Positions 9,812-22,449 of a stretch of 64,000 nt of DNA are shown here, in pieces. Made by a program: the position numbers and the translations under genes. The notes under the pieces were generated by a model. That model was given only the letters and a program-made list of their open reading frames with translations. It made no database searches and was not told where the DNA came from. Source of the DNA: Cyanodermella asteris (lineage: Eukaryota; Ascomycota; Lecanoromycetes; Ostropales; Stictidaceae); NCBI GenBank assembly GCA_900618795.1, contig UYJD01000001.1, forward strand, positions 2,436,823 through 2,500,822, given 5' to 3'. Every line of letters starts with the position of its first letter. Within the stretch, counting starts at the first letter, position 1.

Positions 9812-10755
9812 CTTTCAGCCTGTCCCTCCGTGATTGTGGCAGTAGAGAGATGGGACTTAACGTGCGTAGTTCCGCCCAACCATGTTGGTTCTGCCTCCCC
9901 TGATTTTACATGTCAAACCCCCCAGGGGGGATGATTCAAGTATCTCCCGGCCGTCTCCTCTGCCATTCACAAATAGCTTAGCGGGCTCAATACCTTCAGA
10001 AAATCAATGCACACAATGCCTGTCTCATTGTCGTAGTCCGACGGGCCAGCTACTGTCTTTGCTATTTACTTAGCTCTCCATGCAAATGCTCGTGTAGATA
10101 CTGTACTAGATACTCGGCCAGCTGTGCGTTCGAGTCCCTGGTTGAGGACTCGGACAGGTACCTAGCCACGCAGAGATCCCGTCAGCCATTTGGAAAAAGC
10201 ACTCCATTAGGTATTTGGCTGCTCACTCAGTCAACTATTCAGGTAGACACCTTTGTCAGCCACTCAGTAGGGTACCTGATCGATCATCTAGGTAGACACT
10301 CTGGTAGCTACTTGATGATGTCTTTGACGAATCAATCAGTGAGGTACTTGTTGACGTACCGGACAGGCTGTTGGCGATATGTGTCTCATGGCACGTCACG
10401 CTATGACCTGCCGATACGAATCAAGCAGGGCCTTGCGAATCAACTTGAACAGAAGTTGGGCATGTGCTTCATGTACTTTGCGGGACAGACACTGAGTTTC
10501 ATGCACATTTTCGCGATTCTTACACTAATGAATGTATTCATTCAAAGCACAAAATACCGGCTGTGTAGCCCGGAGACACGAGACAATCAGCTGAAATACA
10601 AGCACCTTCCATTTCCCAATGTAAAAAGTACAATTAGAAGCTCTATTTGTTGCCTCCAATGCTGTCGTTAAAACCTTTCAATTCGCCTTAACCCGAACAA
10701 GTCATGGCACCTGTCCCAATGCTTGCGTCGAATTGAGCATTTCTTGCTCCTGAAA
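9812..10755. other. Intergenic region with degenerate short repeats
   Basis: About 940 bases between the orphan gene and the FKS1 stop. From about 10095 to 10350, imperfect AGGTAC/AGGTAGACAC/TACTTG-type words recur at irregular spacing (for example near 10155, 10208, 10241, 10272, 10290 and 10341). They resemble the 12-bp minisatellite unit at 51.7 kb. The block is too eroded to define a period. The FKS1 3' UTR and terminator should lie at the right end. No coding sequence recognised. Confidence 0.5.
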
Positions 10756-13700
10756 TTAATACTCCATGTACAATGTCTGTCGGGGGAGAATCGGGGCTAC
10801 CGTAATGTGCCTCTTCTTTGAACCCGATGAGTCGGATCCAGAACCGGAACTGTCACTCGGTGCCGATCCAGAACTATCGTCAGAGCCGGAACCAGTCTTT
10901 GCGCTCAAGCCGGTGTTAATGTTGGTTCCCGTTACAAGACTACTACGAGTATCGTTGAAGACTCCGTTGGTGGGCTGGTAGAGGATGGCGCCGCTGATCT
11001 TGATGCTCTTGAGGATTTTGGAGGCGTCGACACTCTTGGCGCCGACGGCGGGACCAACGACAAGGGCGATGAAGACGACGAACAAGAAGAAGAAAAGCAT
11101 GGCGAAGCGGATGACGCGACGCTTGCGGAGCTTCGACTGCTTGAGGGAGTAGATTGGCGGGCGAATTTGCTTGCTGTATAAATGTTAGCTGGCGATGCAG
11201 ATTTTTGGCATGAGATGGGCACGTACCTTGGTCGAAGCCAGAAGAGCATGACCGAGTGGAATTTATCGGCAAAGGGAATGAGAACAATCGGCACCTGGAG
11301 GAAAAGGATCCAGTGGCCAAGGATGAAGTCACCAGCAAACATGGTAAGCTCGGTGATCTTGCAGAGGAACTCGCGACCAGGTTGAGACATTGAATGCCAG
11401 CCCATGTTGTACCACTTGCCAGTCCACCAGGCAACATTGGCGCTGTCGGTCTTAAATTCTCGTGTCAGGCAGAGTGCCACGATAAGCTTGACGATGAAAC
11501 GCTGAATAGCCAACATCGCGATGACACCGGCCACAGTGCGCGGAAAGTTCCACTGTTCGAGGAAGAACAAACCCTCGAATGCCACAATAACCATAATGAC
11601 GGCAACAGCGTGTGCGATAGCGGCAAGCACGGAACCGAACTTCTTGCAGCACAATGTGAAGAGTGGGCCCATGCAGCATGCCATGCCGAAGAAGGCAATG
11701 GACACACCGGCGTTGACGGCGATGGGAGCCAGGCCCAGAGCCAGGATTCGGATCAGAGCCATAACAGCTGGTGGCTTCGGTGTGCCATTGGGGTCATTTC
11801 CGACCTGGCTGTTCATGAAGAGGTACGGAATACCAGTCAAGACGACCCAGAGTAAAGGAGCGATAATCTCGCCAATGAAGATATTGGTGAATCCAGCTCG
11901 GGGAATGTCGCCAGCAAGCTTCGACGTCGGCTCGCCAATGACCTTGCGTTTGAAACCAGTGATCCTTGTGCGCGAGAGACGTACGAAAGCGATCCAGGAT
12001 GAGGCGTGCGACTTCGAGTTGCCACGCGACAGCCAGCGAAGGTAGTCACGGTAGTCGATGAAGAAGTCGTTCCATGCGAACTGATGAGGGTTGAATAGGA
12101 AGGGGCAAACGATGAGGGCGATGAGGGATACCCAGAAGTATGTCAACCAGTAACCCCAGATGGTAGCAGTGGCGAAGAGTTGGAAGAGCAGCATGCGGGC
12201 GCCCAGGTAGATTGCAGGTGTGGCGAAACGCGAGTACAGGACTCCGAATGGAATGCGAGCAGTGGCAAAACCACGACCTGTCGCAATGTATCGAGCACCA
12301 CCGAAAGTCATATTCTGAGAGACTGCGTTGGCGTAAATTTGACAGACGAAGACCTCAAACAGCGGCGAGCCAGAGCAGAACTGCTTAGCCAGACGGGTAG
12401 CCGCGCGCCAGAATCCACGCTCGGTCACCTCCTGCACCGTCAAGGGGATGAAGGAGATGAAGAAGACGACGAAGATGGACAAGCAGCAACGGTAAACCCA
12501 GCTGTTGACCGGAGTCAAGTTGGCGCAGCCATTCGGGAACAAGGGATCCGTATAAGGAGTGTTCTCGTTGAATTCACATTTGATGGTCTCGTGGTACAGG
12601 GCGCCAAGGTTCATGAAGGACAACATCAGCAGCTGAACCGAAAGCATGATGAAGATATTGTTGACGTGGAAACCAGGATGGGCGTAGTAGAACGACAGGA
12701 AGCGGTCGAGAGGAAGTTGGGTGCCAAGGTAATAGTACTCGCGAGAGAGCATTTGCTCACCCATACCTGTACCGATCTTGGTAGTGAAGTTGAGAACGGA
12801 ACCAAAGCCCAAATCACGACCCTTACCACACTGGTAGTACTCGCAGTGCTTGATACGTCCACCACGGAGCATGGCATTCATACCGGCGTAAATGTCCTCG
12901 TTCAGATGGAGACCCTTCTGAGCCTTGGAGACACCGCCACGGGTAGTCATGAAAATGCCGTTGAGGAAATCAGGATGACCATAATGGAGCTTGCCACCAA
13001 TCTGTGCCAGAGTACGAGCAAAGAGAGTACCGAATGTCTGTTCCTTTCCGGCCGCAACGTCACCGAGTATACCGATGTTCTCGGAGAAGATATACTCGCG
13101 AGCACCAAGGATAGCGACGGGATTGAAATTGGTAGGAGGCAGGCCAGGGGTGTAGGGAGAAACATTGTCGGTAGTCATCTCTTCAAACTCGGCGAGAACG
13201 CTTCGAATCTTGAGACACTCTTCGAGGTAGTTGTCCTGGTTGGCATCAATGAGCTGGATGTATTCGCCTCTGTAGAAGATGATGGCGTGATTCTGGTTGT
13301 CAGACTTGCCGTCACCGAGAATAGGGTTGCCAGAAAGTTGAACGCGGAACTTGGGACGGCGATGACCGTTCTCCATCAGCTCAGAGTGACCATCAATCAA
13401 GGCGGAGTAAATTCTTGGCTCCTCGCCTTCTTGCTGAGCAGGCTCTTCGTCCAAGTAGGCGATCTGGAGATCAGGATAGGCACGTAGAAGGAACTCGGTG
13501 TTCTCCATTTCCTCCTTGTTGAACTTGGCATATCGCTGCATAGAGACGACAATCTTGAATTTCCGTCGTGCCATGCGTTCCAATTCGCGTTCGAGCTTGT
13601 CGGAGTTGCCACCAAACATCTGCACGACTTCAGGGTTCTCGACACGGTACAAGAGCTTGATCGCACGGCTGTAGTTCATGAAACCGGAGATCGTGCGGTA

Positions 13701-16700
13701 CAGGGTTTGAGAACGAAGAGAGGCCCAAATTCGAGTACGTAGGGTGTACTCAGGAGCGGCAGACTTGAAACCAATACAGTAGAAGGGAAGGTCGTCCGTC
13801 TTGGCCTTGACAGCGTCCTTTTCGCCCTTTTCGTATTCGCCGTTGAACTGTGACGTCTCGTCCGCCAGAATTTTGGTGTCCTTGACGAAGCAGTCCCACT
13901 CGTGTGGATGCAGCTGCTTGAGGTACTCAAGCAATGTGACGCGGGAGTACGGTTCATCTTCGCGGATAATTTCACGCAGAGATAAGAGGATCTTTTCGCT
14001 GTAATGCGGAATCATGACGGAGAATGTTGGCATGTTGTCGACGGGGAGAGGTTCCGGAATTGGCGTAGACAGAGATTGGGCGAAGAAGGAGATACGACGC
14101 TCTGCTTCACTGTGAGGAGGGAAGAATTCCGTCTTGAAGGAGTGGTCCTCCTGCGAGACAAAGAACGTGGGCGCTCGAAGGGTACGCTTGCCCTCCTGCT
14201 CTGATGGAACCTGATGGTAAAGAAGCTTCTGCACGTGGTCGATTGCAAGAAGATGCTCGCGGTACATGGAGATGACAATGGCGTTCCATACCTGAGAGAT
14301 CAGGACTTTCGGCTTATACTTGATTTCCATGTCCGTCGTGGCCAGCACCTTGGAGTAGACACGCTTGGGTAGACGCGAAAAGATGTTGCGCCACGGTGTC
14401 CAGATCGACACACCCAGGTAGAAAGAGCGCGAGACCGAGAATAGGACGTTCGCAATAACGTACCAAAGGTAGGTGTCAAGGAAGTACAATGCCAAACTGG
14501 TGACGATCATCTCGGCGGTCAAAATCTGAGGCTGATACTTGCAGAGAGTGGGTCCGAGTATGCTGTCACCGACGCAGTGGCGAATCTCGACCGTCTTCAA
14601 GAATTGAATGGGATCCTTGATGGACAGGACCAAGTAGAAGTAGGACTCAACAAACTTGGCGGCGCCTGCAATTACCCAGAGACCATAGGACATCCACATG
14701 TCATTGCCCTTGAGGCGGGGCCAGCTTGCAGTGAAGGTCTGACTGGCAACGTATCGGCGAGAGTTCTTGCGAAGGTAGCTTCCGAAGAGGGCACCGAGTG
14801 GGACAACACCAAAGTAGAGCAGGGTTGCGAGCGCAATAAAGAACTGCACGATTCCAAGAATCTTGGCGGGAAGCTGGTCTTGGGTTGGGTCGATGCGCTG
14901 GTGTTGCTTAAGGGTATCATCTGCATCCGTAATGTAGAATTTGTCTTTGGCAAGCATAGGCATGATTCCGAAGATGTAGACCGACGGACCGAGATTGAGC
15001 AAGAACACCAGCAGGACGAACAGGAAACGACGGGTCAAGTGTTGGGCTCCGGCCCAGTTACGAGGAACGTAAATCCACTCGCAGATGGTAGCACCAAGCT
15101 GGATAAGCGAGGCAACAGCACCACCGAGACCGACGGCAGACCAAGACCATGACTGGATAGGTTGATCATCGACCTGTTGACGATAACCGGGAGTATAGAG
15201 AGGCTTCGCGTTGAAAGCCAAGAAGAACCAGTAAGTCGTAACGTGCAGAATCCAGATTCGGTTGAAGTTGGTCAGAAGATGGAACCATGATCGAGACTCG
15301 CGGTATGTCTTGAAGAAGACTTTCTTCCAGGCCACGTCCTTGAGCTTGTGATAACGTTGAGAAGTAGGCAGGTCCACAATGCGAGATTTGTCCTCCATGA
15401 CAATTCTCTCGATACCCTCAGGGTACCAGAAAAGCTGGTTGATGTCATCGTATCCAATGATGTGGGAGTGGTCGCGCTCGCGGCGGACGTATTTGCCGTC
15501 AACAATCTCGAAGCCCTGCTCACGATAGTACTGGTAGAGCGGTGTGATGACCGTGTTGAGGTAGGTAAACTCCTCGACGGGCTCGACACTATTCTGGCAC
15601 TCGGGAGACATGAGGTAGTCGTATGCGCACTTGAAGATGAAGCACAGCAACTCTGGCATGAAACGGACCTGATTGGCTTCGCCCCAGCAAAGAAGGTAAA
15701 GGGCAATCTGGCGAACACGATCATGCTGGGACATGCGGTTCATCCTAGACTTCCATCTGTACTCGGCGGCTTCGAGGGAGTTATCACCTTCCATGGCCTC
15801 GAGGTTGCCTGCCTCGTTGGCAGGGTCTTCGGCAAGCTTCTTCTTGGCTGCTTTGCGAGCCTTGCGCGTACGTCTGTTGGCCTTGCCCAGGTTCATGTTG
15901 GCAAACCCGACCGCATCGTCAAGATCGAGGTGGGCAGCAAAGTACCACCGGCGGTAGTTGGCGTTCTCGCCACCGATGTAGTCCGCATGGAGGGAGAGAA
16001 GAGCTTGGTTTGGTGTCATGCGGGAGGCTCGGGAGTCGAGCAGTGTCATGAGATGGTCGTACATGTTGCGCATGCTGTCACGTTGGAAACCGAACTTGGC
16101 CGTCAAATCGAGAAAGATGTCCTCAATTTCCTCTTTGGAGAGAGGAATCTGAGCATCCGAGGTCCAGGCAGGGTAAGGCTCACGCGAGCGCTGCCCAGCA
16201 GGCAAAGCGTTGTTGTAATCCATGCCGTAAACAGGAGTCGAGGCGCCAGACGAGCGATTGCCGCCGTACGAGATCTGTGAAGACGGGGGCCGGTAGCCGC
16301 CGTTGTAGTTGTAGCGTTCGTCTCCCCGGCCATAGTAGTCCATTTCGGCGGCACGAGCCATGTCAGACCTCATTGTGAAGTCGCTGAAAGTCTCAGAGTC
16401 CTCCTCAGAATCTTGTCCACGACGTCTGCCTCGGGTCAGTAAAGAGCACAGCTCAATGCAAACATCAGGACTCACCTGCCGCCTTGCTGGTAGCCTTGGC
16501 CACCCTGTTGATCGTAGTACTGGTCGTCATAGTATTGGTCGTGATATTGACCTCCCTCGTAGTAAGCGTCCTGGCCGCCCTGATGATGCTGGTCTGCGTT
16601 ATAGTATCCAGACTCATCATAGTAGCCCTCTCCACCAGCATGGCCCTGCTGACCGTAGTGCTGGTCTTCGAAGCCTGCGCCGCCATTGTGATCATAGTAT

Positions 16701-16777
16701 CCTTCCTGGTAGTAGCCATCATTTTGCTGATGGCCGTAGCCTTCGTCGTAATGGCCGCCTTGCTGGTGGCCCGACAT
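10756..16777 (-). CDS. FKS1: 1,3-beta-glucan synthase catalytic subunit (Fks1)
   Basis: Three exons: 16777-16476, 16425-11227 and 11173-10756; introns of 50 and 53 bases; 1972 residues. Fks1 is the plasma-membrane glucan synthase (GT48) that makes linear beta-1,3-glucan from UDP-glucose and is the echinocandin target. The first ~100 residues are a Tyr/Gly/Gln/His-rich cytosolic tail. Next come the FKS1 N-terminal domain ([19 protein letters not shown]), a multi-span block, the large cytosolic catalytic region (for example [17 protein letters not shown] and [16 protein letters not shown]) and a second multi-span block. The last exon restores the conserved [19 protein letters not shown] end after the final large membrane domain. 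It then adds one more hydrophobic segment and a Ser/Gly/Asp-rich tail. Hot spot 1 reads YLVLSIKDP (residues 698-706), with Tyr at the usual Phe position. Hot spot 2 begins with Ser1409 instead of the usual Asp. Confidence 0.97.
14610..14636 (-). other. FKS1: Fks1 echinocandin hot spot 1 codons (YLVLSIKDP)
   Basis: Nine codons encoding residues 698-706. They align with the yeast Fks1 hot spot 1, FLVLSLRDP (639-647). Differences from yeast are Tyr for Phe639, Ile for Leu644 and Lys for Arg645. The Ser equivalent to Ser643 and the terminal Pro are unchanged. Mutations at the first and fifth positions are the best-known causes of acquired echinocandin resistance. Confidence 0.85.
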
Positions 16778-19700
16778 GGCTGCAAATTTCGTCGGATAGG
16801 ATTACTGCAGCATGTCAGTACAGTCGCAATTTGCAGCTCGTCGGAATGCGCGTAGGGCGAGTCTGTCGCGTACAACGTGCTGCATGCCGGGGGTAGAGGT
16901 CGCCCGTCAACGCGCAGACTCATGGACAATGAACACGCCGGCAGGACAGAAAGCCACACACACCTTTACTGATTACTCATTGACAGACTGCTGGTTTGTG
17001 CTTCTCGGGAAGATTGTACAAGAAAAAAATGTGTATGCTGATGTTGCGAGTTTGGTGAGCGGGTCGTGTCGTGTCGTGTCGTCCAGCTGGAGTTCCGGAA
17101 TGCAGGTGGAAATGCAGACAAAACCGACGCCAGGGGGCGGTACGCAACGATCGAGTTGCTGAGCGAGCGAGAGGGAGCTTTTGAGATAGCTTGAGGACGA
17201 GTTGAGCACCTGATCCCGCAGGCAGGAATGGATGCTTTGAGATGCGTCCTGAACGAGTGGTGGATCGAGAGTAGTAAAAGGGAAGAGCGAGGAAGGAGTG
17301 CGTTGAGCGGCTGTTGCTGCGGTTGCAACGGACTTGTGCTGCGCCCGGGTGAGCGAGAGATTGGCACCCGAGAACTCAGAGCGACTGACGAGTCAATGCT
17401 GCGACGCTCAACAGCGCACACAACGTCTAGTGGAGAACGATTGCAGGAAACGAACGACAGCAGCAGCGAGAGGCAAATCTGTCTGCTACACGAGAAGGAG
17501 TTGAGAAAGCACACAACGGACGTGGAAGAAAACCTCTGGGGCGGCGGCGAGGAAAAGGAGGTACGCTCGTCGATGCTGACTGTCGGGATTTTGGGTTGGG
17601 AGCCCCAGCTATTTTCGACAGCTGCGATTTAGGGGGCGCGCAGCCGAGTTCAGGCCGGGACGCCCCCGGGGCACGCAAAGTCGCTCACAGGTCGCCCGCC
17701 GTCGCGCAGCTCCAGCGATCGTCGGCTGCTCGCATGCCCACGCGTATTTTTCAGTATCCCTTTCGTCACCTCCACCTGCTTTCTGCTTAGCCCCTGCCAG
17801 GGGTAACTTGGAACACGGCCCAACCGCGTCCAAAACGTCGACCCGATAAGCTGAAAAAGCTACCACGAAACCTGCCTTCATGCCAGCACACCTCCCTGTC
17901 TCGAAGCCGGATTGATGCCGTCACGCCGTGGACCATGCGGTGCTCGTTGCGCCGTTCATGGGCTGCTGCTGCATGATTGTGGACAAGACTTTGCTCCATT
18001 TCGCAAGTCTCCCACGTTGTGGAAGCATTACCCTTCGAGTCGACATCTGCAGCATGTATCTATCTGTATTGCAAGGACGACACTAGTATGCCTCGCTCCT
18101 TCCGCGCTTTGCTCCAGCTCCTGTCAACGAGCTGTGTATGCAGAGAGGTGCCTTCGTGGCAGCAATCCTGCAATTCGCCACGTCTCATCAAAACTTGGCA
18201 ATTACTGGCCCGCGCGCGTTGCATGCATGTCTACAGGAATATATTACCATTGCTGTACTTCTAGTCTCCCTGCAGAGTGTGTTCAAAGCCTTGAGACACT
18301 CCTCTCGGAATGTTGCTCTCCATATCTTTGTGAGAAGGCCCATCTGTCCACGAGCGTACTCCACGATTGCCGAGCGGCATAAGCTTCCCGTATCTGCTGC
18401 TCCTATTTTAAGACTCGAAAAGCTGATGCTTCTTAGCTTGGGATCTACGCCACCAGAGCGAGATAGTCCAGCTTCGCCACCGCCGGCGAGACTGAAGTAG
18501 ACGTAGCATCTTCTAGGAGAATCACATGGCTGAAAGCTTACGCATAGGAGGTGTTTGCACGAGGCCACTGTCCGAAAGTTGCTATCTTGTTGATATAGAG
18601 GGTGTCTTAGCTGCGAACACTGGTCGCCAAGTTTGACCAGTCCCACCACTAGGTATGCACATGGTTGTTTTGGGCACTGAGACGATTGTGACAATGACCG
18701 GAGCCAGCGAGTGACTACCTTAATTACTTGAAAAGTCGAGAAAAGGCTCAATTCGGCATGAGGAAAAAGGTTGCTGTCGATTCCTCGAACGATTGTCGCC
18801 ATTATCAGGGGAGCCTTCCGAGCGCCAGGACGCAATGGGCGGCATCGCCATGGAACGTTGAGCTTTAGCGCTCTGATAGGCTTGATCCGCCACCAATGAA
18901 GACGGGGCTGACGACACAGCCCAGTATACCCATGTACCCAGCGCGCGCGATGAAAATCTTTGCGAAATCTCTGCTTCGCTATAATTGCAGCGCGACTTAT
19001 GCTAGACGGGGCAAGTAAGAATCGAAATGTACGTTTGCCTTCCGCCCGGTGGACAGCAGTGGCGTAGGCCAAAACTGAGGCTGCATTTGTGCAGAAGAAG
19101 TGATGTACAGATCGCCGACTTTGCTTGATAGGCTTTGCGCCCGGCTCAGGAACGAAAGCAAAATGGAGGGTAAAAATAGCTGGCGTGCTCCAGCATCCGC
19201 GCGCCCGCGACCGCTAAGGCCAATGACCGTCTCGGTAGCCAACTCGACACTCGGCCCAAGTAAAACGCCACCGACCGAGAAAAAACAAACACCGACTGTT
19301 TTGACTCCGATAGTGCCAAACAGGCCAAACAGTGATACTAAGGTACGTGTGGCTCTCAGCTCTAAACAACGAGGGTCCGGCGCCCAAGTGTCTCACCTCT
19401 TGATCTCCCATGCTTGCTGGTGCTTCCAACGTGACATGATCGAATCTCCCTTGGCAGCGCTAGCAGGGCCAAGAACGGAGAGATATCGATAGCATCTCAA
19501 CCGCCGTCCTGTCCAGCCAAGAAAGCTTGGTACATGGACAAATCGACCGCAATTCGAGTCGTGGTCGTGTCCGCACAGCAGTAACGACTCTTGTCGCAGT
19601 TGACAGTCGTCCTTTCGTAGATCTTGGTTCAGAAGCAATATTATCGATCCCTTGGTAGTCGAAGATCCTTAAACAAGATCGAGGGATACATTTTGCATCG

Positions 19701-20628
19701 GTGGTATCACAAGTTGTTCCGCAGCACCAGAGCCTCAAAGTTTTTGCTGTATGAGAGACGTGGATGCTTGTTACAGCGACGAAGGACACGAGAACGATCG
19801 TCGTTTGGACCAGCTCTGATTCGATCGGCGTGGGCGTCAAATGCTCGCGGTGTCAGGTCTCTGGACGTTGCTATGCAGCCTTCTAAGAGGGGCACAGCAG
19901 CTCTCGAACAAGGTCGCCGCATGACGACCCGCGATCAAACAAACATCAGCCACAAGGTCTACCGGAGAGGCGCAAGATCAACAGGACAAGCAATGCCCAG
20001 CTCTAACAAGGCGGCACCAGGAGCTTGATCACAACTTGGGGCCCGGAACCGTTGAAAGCGGCCAAGGAGCAGAGCAATTGAACGAGAACGGCCGACCATG
20101 GCCGTTGATACACGATAGCGTCGGCGTTGGGTGCCATGCATACGAGTGCGTAGAGGAATTTAATGAGGCTGCTTACGCAGCGCAGTGAGTGCATTCGTGG
20201 ACGCTGAGCCGCAGCAGCATTAATAAATACAGCACTGTATTGTGCTCGGCGGAGAGGGCGGTCCAGAGTCGCAGGCAGGGTCGGCCAGCTTCCGGCCCGC
20301 AGCCGACAAGATCGCTTTCTCGTTCACGTTGCCCGGCGAGCTGACGACGCCGACCTCTGCCCTCTCTGTGTTTCCTACCTACTTCTCGCCGTCACGCCCC
20401 CGAGCCGTTTTCTTCCAACCTCCAGAACTCCATTGCCACTCTCTTCACCCCTGCGAGGCGCTCGTTCAGCATAGTCGGCTTCAGGGCGTCAGACCTGCGC
20501 CTGACTCCCACAGTACTACCAAATCGCTTGTAGACGTCACAGTCTCCAGCACGTTCGTTTAGCGATACCCGCAAACTCCCCATCGTCACTTGCGCCCAAC
20601 CTTCCACCACTCGCAAAGGGCTATCACA
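16778..20628. other. Divergent FKS1-GEL intergenic region
   Basis: 3.85 kb between the start codons of FKS1 (minus) and the glucanosyltransferase gene (plus), unusually long for this window. It should hold both promoters and 5' leaders. A small microsatellite of four GTGTC-type units lies at about 17063-17082 in the FKS1 leader region. One long minus-strand frame (18188-19072) is listed separately. Otherwise I see no recognisable gene, RNA or mobile element. Confidence 0.6.
18188..19072 (-). CDS. Long open frame of doubtful status, 294 residues
   Basis: An uninterrupted minus-strand frame of 885 bases with a Met start. The residues are rich in Arg, Cys and Ser without domain, repeat or membrane pattern, which argues against a real protein. 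Yet an open stretch this long is uncommon by chance in sequence of this composition. It is not the shadow of any recognised gene. It lies inside the FKS1-GEL divergent region, so it could be an orphan gene, part of a long leader transcript, or chance. Confidence 0.2.
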   Translation of the reverse strand: MAYATAVHRAEGKRTFRFLLAPSSISRAAIIAKQRFRKDFHRARWVHGYTGLCRQPRLHWWRIKPIRALKLNVPWRCRPLRPGARKAPLIMATIVRGIDSNLFPHAELSLFSTFQVIKVVTRWLRSLSQSSQCPKQPCAYLVVGLVKLGDQCSQLRHPLYQQDSNFRTVASCKHLLCVSFQPCDSPRRCYVYFSLAGGGEAGLSRSGGVDPKLRSISFSSLKIGAADTGSLCRSAIVEYARGQMGLLTKIWRATFREECLKALNTLCRETRSTAMVIYSCRHACNARGPVIAKF

Positions 20629-22449
20629 ATGTTTGGCGCCGGCATCGCATTGCTGGCAGGCCTTTCCGCCCTCCTGCAGGCGCCTGTCGTCTCTGCAGCG
20701 GCTGACCCCATCGTCATCAAGGGCAACCACTTCTTCTACAAGACAAATGGCACACAGTTCTACATCAAGGGCGTTGTAAGTCCAACACCCAGACGAGCCC
20801 GGCAAAGCCATAAGGCGACGCTTCGGCATCATCTACCGCTGATTATCATCCTAAACAATGTGCTGACCGGACGCTTTCCAAATTAGGCTTACCAAACAGG
20901 TGTTGGGGGCAACGACTCGTTGGCCGACACGTCTAACACCCAGTTCACCGATCCTCTGGGCGATACCTCGGTCTGCGATCGTGATATCAAGCTGATCAGT
21001 GGCCTCAACAGCAATGTCGTTCGTGTCTACGCCATTGACACCACAAAGGATCACTCGTAAGTTTTGAAGCAATTTTGTTTTCGGTGAAACGCCCGGCTGA
21101 GACGTTACAGGCACTGCATGAACGCACTTGCGGACAGGGGCATTTACCTTATCGCGGATTTGTCTGCTCCTAACATCTCCATCAATCGCGCCGACCCGCA
21201 GTGGAACTACAATCTCTACTCTCGATACACCTCGGTCGTGGATGCTCTTGCCAATTATACCAACGTTCTGGGTTTCTTCTGCGGAAACGAAGTCTCCAAC
21301 AATGCCAGCAACGTCAATGCACTACCTTACGTCAAGGCTGCGGTCCGCGACATGAAGTCTTACGTCAAGTCCAAGAACATCGGACGCGACATCTACTTTG
21401 GCTATGCTTCGGATGACGATTCGGACATCAGGACCAACCTTGAAAACTATCTCAACTGCGGGCCTACGACGGATGACAACATTGACTTTTTTGGCTACAA
21501 CATCTATTCTTGGTGCTCTCCTAGCACCTACGAAACCTCTGGTTACGCTGACCGTACGAAGGAGCTGGAGGGATACTCCGTGCCGGCATTCTTCTCTGAA
21601 TATGGTTGCAACAAGAACGAGCCCCGTGACTTTAGCGAAACCCAAGCGCTGTTCGGCTCGAACATGACTGGAGTCTGGTCCGGTGGCATTGTGTACGAAT
21701 ATTTTCAAGAGGCCAACAACTATGGTCTGGTCAGCATTGACGGCAGTGATGCCAATACTTTGACCGACTACAACAACTACAAGACGGCAATTGCCTCGGT
21801 CTCTCCGACTCTTCTCAACTCTGCGTCCTACTCGGCCACAAACACGGCTCTCCGTTCCTGCCCCTCTGTCGACTCTACATGGATCGCCTCCCCAACTCTT
21901 CCCCCTTCGGTAGACAAGGAGCTGTGCGACTGCATGGTCTCGTCTCTGGGCTGTGTCGCCAAGGGCAATATGAAAGACGCGACCATTGGTGCCCTCTTCG
22001 ACTACGTCTGTGGATCGGGAGGAAGCAATTTGGGCGTTGACTGCTCAGGTATCTCCGGAAACGGTACTACTGGTAAATATGGCGCGTACAGCATGTGCGA
22101 CTCTCAGAGCAGGCTCAGCTGGGCTTTCAACCAGTACTACCAGTCCCAGAAATCTAGCAACTCCGGAAACAACCAGGCTTGCGACTTTTCCGGCAATGCT
22201 ACCACACAATCGAGCAAGTCTGCTGGCTCATGCGCTGCCCTCGTCAGCGGAGCTGGCGGTGCCGCCGGCACTGGTACTAGCACTGCCGTGCCCAACAATG
22301 CTGCTGGAGGCTCGTCCGGCAGCAGCGCGAGCAGCAGCAAGAGCGCCGCTGGTGCTGTGGCCATTCCCGCCTTTGATGTTGGCTTGGTCAAGATGGGCGC
22401 TTATGTCGTGTTCGCCATGCTGGCTGGTGCTGGTATTGTATTTATGTGA
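20629..22449 (+). CDS. GPI-anchored 1,3-beta-glucanosyltransferase (GH72, Gel/Gas family)
   Basis: Three exons: 20629-20775, 20887-21056 and 21111-22449; 551 residues. These enzymes cut a beta-1,3-glucan chain and transfer the new end to another chain, elongating cell-wall glucan at the outer face of the plasma membrane. An N-terminal signal peptide (about residues 1-23) precedes the GH72 domain. The catalytic acid/base is Glu166 in FFCGNEVSNN and the nucleophile is Glu269 in FFSEYGCN. A Cys-rich X8/CBM43 domain follows (from CDCMVSSLGC to about ACDFSGN), which places it in the Gas1/Gel2-like subgroup with the extra module. The end is a Ser/Ala/Gly linker and a hydrophobic tail typical of a GPI signal. 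It lies divergently from FKS1, whose product is its substrate. The start codon gives the only good signal peptide. Confidence 0.95.

Noticed and set aside
7900-10700. Island considered as a transposon remnant
   Set aside because: No terminal repeats, transposase, reverse transcriptase or target duplication could be recognised; only tandem repeats and an orphan gene.
12180-13487. 435-codon plus-strand open frame
   Set aside because: Antisense to the conserved catalytic part of FKS1; the frame follows from codon bias of the real gene.
15348-16280. 310-codon plus-strand open frame
   Set aside because: Antisense to the conserved N-terminal domain of FKS1.
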